A DNA stretch of 64,000 nt from JANXQE01 sp035294005 (GTDB taxonomy: Bacteria > Verrucomicrobiota > Verrucomicrobiia > Limisphaerales > UBA8199). The notes under the pieces are model-generated. The model saw nothing but the letters and a program-made list of their open reading frames with translations. It was not told the origin of the DNA and ran no database searches. The stretch spans positions 1-64,000 of the forward strand of contig DATGLT010000188.1 of assembly GCA_035294005.1 (NCBI GenBank), in the 5' to 3' direction. Below, piece after piece: positions 19,303-26,150 of this stretch. The translations under genes were made by a program, and so were the position numbers. Numbering within the stretch: position 1 is the first letter of the stretch; every line of letters starts with the position of its first letter.

Positions 19303-19896
19303 CTATGGACTCGGTGACCCGCTGATCGCCGCGGGCGTGACGTTAGGCGGCATTAATCTATAGAACCGCTGGGCCGACGAAGTGCTCGACGGATCTGGCA
19401 ATTGGAATGAGCCCTGTGAGTCCGGTGTTACGGCTCCCAGCGAGGTCCAGGAAGAAAAATCGGAGGTCGCCCAGAGCTGCAAAACCGTGCCTGCGGGCAG
19501 TTGACCCGATACAATTGCCGGATGGCCGGAGTTCGGAGCAAAGGTGACCTGCATCACTGACGGCGGTGCCGTAGGAACCGTATAACTGATCTCGCCCGAG
19601 AAGGGGCTTTCCAGCCCGGAGCTGTCGTAAGCCGTGACGGCAAAATAGTACGTCGTCCCCGGGATGAGCCCCGGGATTGTGACCGTTGTCGCATCTCCGA
19701 CATCGACCATGTTTGTATAAGATTGGCTGGCAGTCCCCTCGTAAAGGCGATAGCCGACGACGCTGGGGTCGGTGCTGGCATCCCAGGCCAAGGTCAATGA
19801 GACTGGAGCCGGTGAATTAGTTGCAATCGCAGCATTTCCAAAAAAAACGAGCGTCATTACTGCACTGGCAACGCTCAAAAACATCTTACAAGTCAC
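19303..19896 (-). CDS. Small secreted fibronectin type III protein with C-terminal F-Y-R module
   Basis: The 197-residue protein has a signal peptide (MFLSVASAVMTLVFFGNAAIA) and one FN3 domain at about 30-115 (LTLAWDASTDPSVVGYRLYE, then GTTYYFAVTAYDSSGLES). It ends in a beta-rich tail with WATSDFSSWTSL and RFYRLMPP, the tail module also seen in the proteins at 28040-29902 and 47230-48354. The FN3 unit is strikingly similar to that of the 28040-29902 protein, so the two are paralogues. The longest frame opens with GTG at 19896, giving a Lys before the hydrophobic core; an in-frame ATG at 19884 is the alternative. Function unknown; binding or adhesion inferred. Confidence 0.85.
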   Translation of the reverse strand: MTCKMFLSVASAVMTLVFFGNAAIATNSPAPVSLTLAWDASTDPSVVGYRLYEGTASQSYTNMVDVGDATTVTIPGLIPGTTYYFAVTAYDSSGLESPFSGEISYTVPTAPPSVMQVTFAPNSGHPAIVSGQLPAGTVLQLWATSDFSSWTSLGAVTPDSQGSFQLPDPSSTSSAQRFYRLMPPNVTPAAISGSPSP

Positions 19897-20071
19897 GTTG
19901 ACAGTAATAAGGTATTCACCCCAGACAGACCACTGTATTGATGCCCAGACGACCCTAGGAAATTCCTTGTACGCCAGCCCTCCGCCTCTTTTTCCACGAG
20001 TTGCGGACTGTTGATTGACTCATGCCGCCGCTTTCGTCACTCTCAAGTGCATCCCGACAGAATGTTGACAA

Positions 20072-21205
20072 ATGACCGGAAAAATTGAAGTCATTGAGCT
20101 ATCGAGAAGTTCTCGTGACATTGCTCGTTTTCTTAACGTCAGTTACGGCATTTACCAGGACGACCCTTGTTGGGTGGCGCCCATCCTGATGGACCTCAAG
20201 AAGGTGTTCACGGATGAAAACCCGTTGTTTGAGCACGCTCGAATGCAGCTTTGGGTGGCTCGTAAGAATGGCCGAGACGTTGGACGCATCGCCGGAATTG
20301 CGGATGAATCCTACAACCGTTCGGCGCAGAAGAAGTCGGCGTTTTTTGGTTTTTTCGAATCGATTAACGATCCTGGGGTCAGCCACAGCCTTGTGTCGGC
20401 ACTGGGCGACTGGGCACGCGCGCAGAATCTGCAGTATTTGCAGGGACCGATGAATCCCACGACGAACGATGAATGCGGCTTGCTCATCGAAGGTTTTGAT
20501 TCACCGCCGGTATTCATGATGACTTACAATCCGCGGTATTACGTCAGCTTGCTGGAAGCTGAAGGGTTCCGAAAAGCAAAGGACCTTCTGGCTTTCCACA
20601 TGGACCTGGCCAAGATTCCGATGGACCGCCTGGGCCGGATCGCGCAGAAAGTGCGAAAACGCAACCCGGAACTGGTTTTCCGGCCAATTCTTCGAAAAAC
20701 CCTGGAAGCGGATATCGGCAAGGTCAAAGAAGTTTACAATGCCGCGTGGGAGGCCAACTGGGGGTTCGTGCCGATGACCGATGCTGAAGTGGATTTCATG
20801 GCAAAACGCCTGAAGCCCTTGTTGATGGAGGGCCTGATATGGCTGGTTGAAGCGGGGTCTGAGCCTGTCGGTTTTCTCCTGGCGTTACCCGATTACAACC
20901 CGGCAATGCAGCCCTTGCGTGGGCACTTGCTGACACCCAAACTTTTGGGCTTTCTTCCCTACGCACTAGGTTGGAAAAGGCCTACCCGCACACGCGTCCT
21001 CACCTTGGGAGTAAAGGAGAAGTATCGATCGAAGGGTCTAGAGTCGGCCATGCTCATAGAAGGTTTAAAAGTCGGCTTCGATGCGGGAGTTCGTGAATCC
21101 GAGGCTTCATGGATTCTCGAGGACAATGTGATGATGTGCCGAATCCTCGAGGCAATAGGAGGCCGGGTTTACAAAAAATACCGCATCTACGAGCGAGCGG
21201 CTTAG
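20072..21205 (+). CDS. GNAT-superfamily acyltransferase, candidate bacterial ceramide synthase
   Basis: The 377-residue protein starts at ATG (MTGKIEVIELSRSSRDIARF). Its middle carries the conserved block LQYLQGPMNPTTNDECGLLI and its C-terminal half a GNAT-like fold (LTLGVKEKYRSKGLESAMLI corresponds to the acyl-CoA/phosphopantetheine-binding beta4-alpha3 region). Proteins of this size and type are common hypothetical N-acetyltransferases. Bacterial ceramide synthase (bCerS), which acylates the sphingoid base, belongs to the GNAT superfamily. The bCerS assignment is an inference: it rests on the family and on the neighbouring serine palmitoyltransferase and CerR-like reductase genes. It is on the opposite strand and converges on that operon, so it has its own promoter. 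Confidence 0.7.
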   Translation: MTGKIEVIELSRSSRDIARFLNVSYGIYQDDPCWVAPILMDLKKVFTDENPLFEHARMQLWVARKNGRDVGRIAGIADESYNRSAQKKSAFFGFFESINDPGVSHSLVSALGDWARAQNLQYLQGPMNPTTNDECGLLIEGFDSPPVFMMTYNPRYYVSLLEAEGFRKAKDLLAFHMDLAKIPMDRLGRIAQKVRKRNPELVFRPILRKTLEADIGKVKEVYNAAWEANWGFVPMTDAEVDFMAKRLKPLLMEGLIWLVEAGSEPVGFLLALPDYNPAMQPLRGHLLTPKLLGFLPYALGWKRPTRTRVLTLGVKEKYRSKGLESAMLIEGLKVGFDAGVRESEASWILEDNVMMCRILEAIGGRVYKKYRIYERAA

Positions 21206-21310
21206 CGGGTCACCTTTACGGTGCGGGAACAAGGATCCGCCCATCTGGTGATTCGGACTGCCTTCTTCCGCCTTTTGTTCTTGGTTACCTCAGTTAACAG
21301 CATTGTTGGC

Positions 21311-22027
21311 CTAGTTCCGAACTGGCGCCGCCAATTTCGTCAGGACAAACAGGACCAGGACAAGGCTTGCAGCGGCGACCATGGCCAATCCGAGCCGGGA
21401 ACGCACAACGTGGTGGAAAAGCTCAATCGGCACGAGGAGCATGGCGACAACAAAAGCCTCGAACAGGTGTGATTTCCTGACCGGGTGGGTCGCCGGCCTG
21501 GCCTCGCTTGCTTGCGCGTTCCGCAACGCCAAAAACAGCACTGCTACGCCGATGAACGAGCATGCATACCACATCACGTGACACACTTTGATGGTGCGAT
21601 CGTGGATGGGAAATAAAGGGGCTCTGAGGGCGGGTAGGTGCTGAACAAACCACCCGCTCGTGTGCGTGAATGAGTCCAGTAATACATGCGAGCATGCTCC
21701 AATGGCCAATGAGAGTATCACGATTCCAAGCCGATTGTCCCACGGACAGCAGAGCGGACGCAGAACGCATCGCAAGCCCTCGGGCGCTTTCGCTAATACG
21801 AAAGGACTGATGGCGTAAAATCCGCCCAGCATCGCCAGGCCTGCAATCACTCCGAAGGCCATTCCCCCAATCATGGTGTGCGCCACGTCCGAAACTCCTA
21901 AAGGTCCGAAGATGTAGCTCAAATCGGGTGCGATGCTCCCGGCGACCAGTGCAGCGAAATTCAAATGCTTGGGGCAATACCGTTTCAACGGCAAAACCGC
22001 CACTGGATGGGCTAAGGGAAACGGCAT
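21311..22027 (-). CDS. DUF4184-family integral membrane protein
   Basis: The 238-residue protein opens with the DUF4184 signature MPFPLAHPVAVLPL and continues with SIAPDLSYIFG and HVLLDSFTHTSGWFV, whose conserved His and Asp residues resemble those of YdjM-like membrane-bound metal-dependent hydrolases. About five or six hydrophobic segments are visible. It is the last gene of the sphingolipid-type operon, starting only four bases after the stop of the PAP2 gene, so it is almost certainly translated with it. No biochemical activity is established for DUF4184. A role in processing or moving the lipid product is possible only by context. Confidence 0.8.
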   Translation of the reverse strand: MPFPLAHPVAVLPLKRYCPKHLNFAALVAGSIAPDLSYIFGPLGVSDVAHTMIGGMAFGVIAGLAMLGGFYAISPFVLAKAPEGLRCVLRPLCCPWDNRLGIVILSLAIGACSHVLLDSFTHTSGWFVQHLPALRAPLFPIHDRTIKVCHVMWYACSFIGVAVLFLALRNAQASEARPATHPVRKSHLFEAFVVAMLLVPIELFHHVVRSRLGLAMVAAASLVLVLFVLTKLAAPVRN

Positions 22028-22031
22028 GGGA

Positions 22032-23048
22032 TCATGAAGGTGGAATCCGGGTCTTTACTGGACCGGCCGAGTGGCGGGTTCCCGGCAGTGAGTTTCCGTG
22101 GGTGGTCTCCCTCGCGGCGGTATCGAACTTGAAGAACAAAAGGTTGCCCAGGGGCACAAGGATCAGCGCAGTGGCAATTCCGGCCAGAACGTCGCAGGCG
22201 TAATGGTACCGGCAATAGACGGTCGCCAGGCAAAGTAAAATCGCCACTATCAGGTGTACCCACCGGATCGCCGGGAGGTATCGGAACGAAAAGAACACCG
22301 TGCACAGCGCGATGGCAACGTGGCTGCTGGGTATCGCCGCACCGGGTGATTCGAACACGCGGTAAATCACTTTCATCACCTGGAAGAAAACGCCGCTTTT
22401 GACGGTTTCGGGAAAACCCAGGCTCGGGAGCAATCCTTTGACGTCGGCGGGAAGTGTTTGGAGGAGTGTTTCACGGGAAAAAATCGGCGGCCCGATCACG
22501 GGCAGAAAAATATAGAGCAAATAGCACACATAAAAAACAAACGACACAACCGAGACATAATGGAAAAAGTAGTGGCGATTGCGCAAGTACAGGGCCAGCC
22601 CCACGCCGCCTATCATGAGGTAGTATGAAAAATACGAAGCATAAAACAGCTCACTCACGGCTAGGAACGGGAGCGTTCGCATGAACGCCAGGCTCGGTTG
22701 GCACCCAAAAAGATGCTGGTCCCAGCGGATGACAGCTGCGTCGAGGTATCCATGAACAAACATTTGGTTGAGCAAACCCGTTTCGGCGTAGAACCAGGCG
22801 TAGAGCAAAACCGGGTAAAAATGTCGCAGTAACGAGAGGACTCCCGAGGGCCGGGACCAGGCGGATCGAACCAACAGCACATGAACCGCGCCCAGGAGGC
22901 ACGCGTGAATCGCCAGCAGCTTTGGCCAGCCCGAGACCGCGTTGCCATGGAAAAAAAGGATGAGAATCGCCACCAACCCGAGGTAGCCTTGTGTGATGTA
23001 ATCGACAAACGAGTACCCTTTCACAGCCAGTTCTCGGTTCGATACCAC
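22032..23048 (-). CDS. PAP2/AUR1-like membrane phosphotransferase, candidate phosphosphingolipid synthase
   Basis: The 338-residue polytopic protein carries both PAP2 catalytic blocks: IPSSHVAIALCTVF with His243, and YCRYHYACDVLAG with Arg280, His282 and Asp286. This spacing and the H-Y-x3-D pattern resemble the AUR1/inositol-phosphorylceramide synthase branch as much as simple phosphatases. Its place between the reductase gene and the DUF4184 gene suggests that it adds or removes a phosphate-linked headgroup on ceramide; this is inferred. The frame overlaps the upstream gene by 28 bases if it starts at the GTG at 23048. A second GTG at 23024 would give a tight 4-base GTGA overlap, and I cannot decide between them. 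Confidence 0.82.
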   Translation of the reverse strand: MVSNRELAVKGYSFVDYITQGYLGLVAILILFFHGNAVSGWPKLLAIHACLLGAVHVLLVRSAWSRPSGVLSLLRHFYPVLLYAWFYAETGLLNQMFVHGYLDAAVIRWDQHLFGCQPSLAFMRTLPFLAVSELFYASYFSYYLMIGGVGLALYLRNRHYFFHYVSVVSFVFYVCYLLYIFLPVIGPPIFSRETLLQTLPADVKGLLPSLGFPETVKSGVFFQVMKVIYRVFESPGAAIPSSHVAIALCTVFFSFRYLPAIRWVHLIVAILLCLATVYCRYHYACDVLAGIATALILVPLGNLLFFKFDTAARETTHGNSLPGTRHSAGPVKTRIPPS

Positions 23049-23995
23049 TCCATTGTTTTAAGAATACCGGCCTGCAGACCCGTCGGGCAACTCAAGCTCG
23101 TTTCCAGTTCAAGCTTCGAACAGTCGCAAACCCAGCCCGGAGCGCGCAGTTCCGCATATTTTTGCATGCTCAGAACGTTCGCGCGGCGTGTAACCGCAGA
23201 GAGCAGTTGTTGAAAAATGCATAAACCGAGCAGGCCGACCTGCGGGATCGGCAGGGGAACCACACGCCGTTTCATTTGGCTGGCGATTTCCTGCGCCATA
23301 CCGCGGCCCGTAACAATTTCCCGCGACGCCACGTAGTACGTTTGGCCCACAGCCTTATCACACGTGAGAAGACCGACAACGACTTCCGCCAGGTCCGCGA
23401 CGTAAACGAGGCTAAGCCATTGAGCTTTTCGCGGGCTCGGAAGCAAATGGCTCTTTACCGCTTTAAACATTGGCAGGAACCCCGTGTCGCGGGGCCCGTA
23501 AACCGCTGGAGGCCGGACGATCGTGTAGCGAATCGTCTTGGCCTCACGAACTGCCAATTCAGCGGCAAGCTTGCTTCGGCCATATTCCGAAACGGGAGCA
23601 GGTGGATCCTGTTCTTTGGCGGGGTTCTGAGGAGTCCCCGGTCCGGCAGCCGCCAGGCTGGAAATGTGGAGAAACCTGCAAGGTGAGTTGCCCGTTCGAT
23701 CCAGCGCGTTCAACAAGTTGACGGTCCCGCCGTGATTTATTCTTCGGAACTCAGCTTTGTCGATTGCTTTGGTGCAACCGGCGCAATGGACGACATGCGT
23801 GACGCCTCGGACCGCTGTGACGAGGCTTTCGGGGTCTTCTATGGAACCATTTCGAATTTCAACCGAGTTGGAGGCAATAAAGCACCTGGAACTGGAATTG
23901 CGAAGGAGAACGGTCGTGTCGATTTGGTTCCGAAGCAGGCTGTCAAGAACGTGGCTGCCAACAAAGCCGCTGGCGCCTGTGAGCAAGACCTTCAA
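23021..23995 (-). CDS. NAD(P)-dependent epimerase/dehydratase-like reductase, candidate ceramide (3-oxo-sphinganine) reductase CerR
   Basis: The 324-residue extended SDR protein has the Rossmann motif TGASGFVGS at residues 6-14, the active-site serines ISSLAAAG near 111-118 and the catalytic YGRSK with Tyr138 and Lys142, then VRPPAVYGPRDTGFL typical of the epimerase family. CerR-type enzymes reduce the 3-oxo group left by serine palmitoyltransferase or present on oxidised ceramide. The substrate assignment comes from the gene order and the family. The start is TTG at 23995, immediately after the stop of the serine palmitoyltransferase gene, so the two are coupled. Other extended-SDR roles, such as sugar epimerisation, cannot be excluded from sequence alone. 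Confidence 0.82.
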   Translation of the reverse strand: MKVLLTGASGFVGSHVLDSLLRNQIDTTVLLRNSSSRCFIASNSVEIRNGSIEDPESLVTAVRGVTHVVHCAGCTKAIDKAEFRRINHGGTVNLLNALDRTGNSPCRFLHISSLAAAGPGTPQNPAKEQDPPAPVSEYGRSKLAAELAVREAKTIRYTIVRPPAVYGPRDTGFLPMFKAVKSHLLPSPRKAQWLSLVYVADLAEVVVGLLTCDKAVGQTYYVASREIVTGRGMAQEIASQMKRRVVPLPIPQVGLLGLCIFQQLLSAVTRRANVLSMQKYAELRAPGWVCDCSKLELETSLSCPTGLQAGILKTMEWYRTENWL

Positions 23996-25318
23996 TCAGA
24001 TCAGGCTCAGGTCTTTGCCGATGCGGCCAAGTTTTTCCAAGGCGAAATCGATTTGCTTGTCGGTGTGCGTGGCCATCAGGCTAATGCGAATCAATTCGCA
24101 TCCCGGAGCTACTGCGGGGTAGACCACCGGATTGACGAACACGCCCTGTTCCTGCAGCAGTTTGGAGAACTGGAATGCCAGCATCATGTCGCGGCAATAG
24201 ACCGGCAGGATCGGGGTTTCAGAATCTCCCAAAGCAAACCCGAGGCTCAGCAGGCCTTGTTTCATTCTCTGGGTGTTCTTCCAGAGTTGGGCGATCCGCT
24301 CGGGCTCGCTCTCCATGATCTCGAGGGCGGCAAGCACCGCGGCGACATTTGCCGGGCTCATGCTGGCGCTGAAAATCAGCGGCCGCGAATGGTGCTTCAA
24401 ATAGTCAATCGTTGCAGCGTCTGAAGCGATGAATCCACCGAGGCTGGCCAGCGATTTGCTGAATGTCCCCATGATTAGGTGGACCTTGTCGGTGAGCCCG
24501 AAGTGGCTGGCAGTGCCGGCGCCGTTGTTCCCAAGAACACCTATGGCATGCGCGTCGTCGACCATCAAGGCCGCCCCGTGTTTTTGCGTAATTTCGCAAA
24601 GCTGGGGAAGTTGGATGACGTCGCCTTCCATGCTGAAGACGCCGTCTACGACGACAAGTTTGCCCGCTTGCGGTTCGAGTTGGTCGAGTCGAGACTCCAA
24701 AGCGGCCAAATCTTTATGAGGAAATCGGAAAAACTTACCCTGGGCGAGCAAGCAACCCTCGACAATGCTGGCATGGTTGCTCTTGTCGCCGATGACGTAC
24801 TCCCCTTTGCCGACCAGGGCGCTGATGACCCCGAGGTTCACCTGAAAACCTGTGCTGTAGAGAAGAACCGCTTCCTTGTTTACCAGGCGCGCCAGGGCCG
24901 CTTCCAATTCAAGGTGGATGTCCAGCGTGCCATTTAGAAAACGAGATCCGGCACAGCCTGTGCCGTACTTGGCAACGGCTGCCGTGGCGGCTTGCTTGAT
25001 CTTCGGATGGTTTGTCAGCCCAAGATAGCTGTTGGAACCCAGCATCAGGACCTTTTTCCCCTCGATGAGCACCTCGGTGTCCTGCGCGGAGGAGATCGTG
25101 CGGAAATATGGATAAAGTCCGGCAGCCCGGATTTGCGCGGCGCTCCCAAACGTGTGGACCTTTTCCAAAAGCGCAGGGCAGTGCGCATGGGCTTTCGCCT
25201 TGGAACGGACCGGCCTGTGATTTAGCTCCTTGGCGCCGGTGGCGCGCGGCAGAGCATATGAATCCAATTGTTCTGCCGGGCGGCCGTCGATGGCCGACGT
25301 CTTTTCCTGGTAAATCAT
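23996..25318 (-). CDS. spt: Serine palmitoyltransferase (alpha-oxoamine synthase family)
   Basis: The 440-residue PLP enzyme condenses L-serine with a long-chain acyl thioester to give 3-oxo-sphinganine, the first step of sphingolipid synthesis. Seen: GSNSYLGLTNHPKIKQAA, KYGTGCAGSRFLNGTLDIH, VDDAHAIGVLGNNGAG with the PLP-contacting Asp/His, and GTFSKSLASLGGFIA with the Schiff-base lysine Lys288. The S-K-S-L-A-S sequence around the lysine and the G-S-R-F-L-N-G-T-L block match Bacteroidetes-type SPT better than BioF or Kbl. The N-terminus is about 50 residues longer than the usual start near AQIRAAGLYPYFR. First gene of a four-gene minus-strand operon. A different alpha-oxoamine synthase is the main alternative, but the neighbouring CerR and PAP2 genes make it less likely. 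Confidence 0.88.
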   Translation of the reverse strand: MIYQEKTSAIDGRPAEQLDSYALPRATGAKELNHRPVRSKAKAHAHCPALLEKVHTFGSAAQIRAAGLYPYFRTISSAQDTEVLIEGKKVLMLGSNSYLGLTNHPKIKQAATAAVAKYGTGCAGSRFLNGTLDIHLELEAALARLVNKEAVLLYSTGFQVNLGVISALVGKGEYVIGDKSNHASIVEGCLLAQGKFFRFPHKDLAALESRLDQLEPQAGKLVVVDGVFSMEGDVIQLPQLCEITQKHGAALMVDDAHAIGVLGNNGAGTASHFGLTDKVHLIMGTFSKSLASLGGFIASDAATIDYLKHHSRPLIFSASMSPANVAAVLAALEIMESEPERIAQLWKNTQRMKQGLLSLGFALGDSETPILPVYCRDMMLAFQFSKLLQEQGVFVNPVVYPAVAPGCELIRISLMATHTDKQIDFALEKLGRIGKDLSLI

Positions 25319-25484
25319 ATTGAGCGAAACGCCAACGGACCTTTCTCTGTTCTCCGTTTTACATTTTCCAGCCGGGGAGGCAAGTAGGAAATTGGGCTAC
25401 CAAGTGGGTGTGGAACAGGCGGTTGGAAACCAAACGCCACTCCGATAAGGGGATACGTCGGCCAGCCGACCCGGGTTCGGAAGC

Positions 25485-26150
25485 TCATTCCTGAGCAATT
25501 AGCCCGGTCTGAAGGGCAAAACGGACCAGTCCAGGGACATCAAAAATATTAAGCCGTTCCATTAGTTTGGCCCGGTGGTACTCGACCGTCTTGGGGCTGA
25601 GGTTCAGTACATACGCAATGGCTTTGGTGGTCTGACCTTCGGCTATTAATTGCAGAATCTCCCGTTGCCGCTCGCTCAGGCTTTCCAAAGGGGTCTTTTG
25701 ATGGGCAATGTGATGCAACGGCAATTTCTTCAGCAGGCGGTTGGACATTTCACGCGCAAGGTAAATCTCGCCGGCCGTCACTTGTTCAAGAGCCGCCGCA
25801 AGTTCGGTCGTCGCCGCCTTTTTAAGAAGATAACCCGAAGCTCCCGCTTTGAGGGCTTGCCAGAAGTATTCTTCGTTTTGATGCATCGACAAAATAATGA
25901 CCCGGACTTTGGGAAACTCCTTGGTGATACGCGAAGTGGCCTCAAGCCCATTGAGCCCACGCATTGAGATATCCATGAAAACTATCGCGGGCGACAGTGT
26001 GCGCACCAGTTCGAGCGCTTCGCGGCCGTCGGAGGCTTCCCCGACGACCTGAGTCCCGGGTATTTTTTCGAGTTCGGCTCGGATTCCTGCGCGCACGATG
26101 GGGTGATCGTCTGCGAGGATGAGCCGGGTGGGTTGCTGTTCGGTGGTCAT
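25485..26150 (-). CDS. NarL/FixJ-family response regulator
   Basis: The 221-residue protein has a receiver domain with the acidic pair ADDH near residue 13, phospho-acceptor Asp60 in FMDISMRG and switch lysine in LLKKAA. A LuxR-type DNA-binding domain follows from about 150 (LSERQREILQLIAEGQTTKA, then LSPKTVEYHRAKLMERLNI). It is coupled by a 4-base ATGA overlap to the kinase gene upstream. It should bind DNA as a phospho-dimer. The serine palmitoyltransferase gene starts 167 bases downstream on the same strand, so that operon is a natural candidate target. No operator could be identified by eye. Confidence 0.94.
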   Translation of the reverse strand: MTTEQQPTRLILADDHPIVRAGIRAELEKIPGTQVVGEASDGREALELVRTLSPAIVFMDISMRGLNGLEATSRITKEFPKVRVIILSMHQNEEYFWQALKAGASGYLLKKAATTELAAALEQVTAGEIYLAREMSNRLLKKLPLHHIAHQKTPLESLSERQREILQLIAEGQTTKAIAYVLNLSPKTVEYHRAKLMERLNIFDVPGLVRFALQTGLIAQE

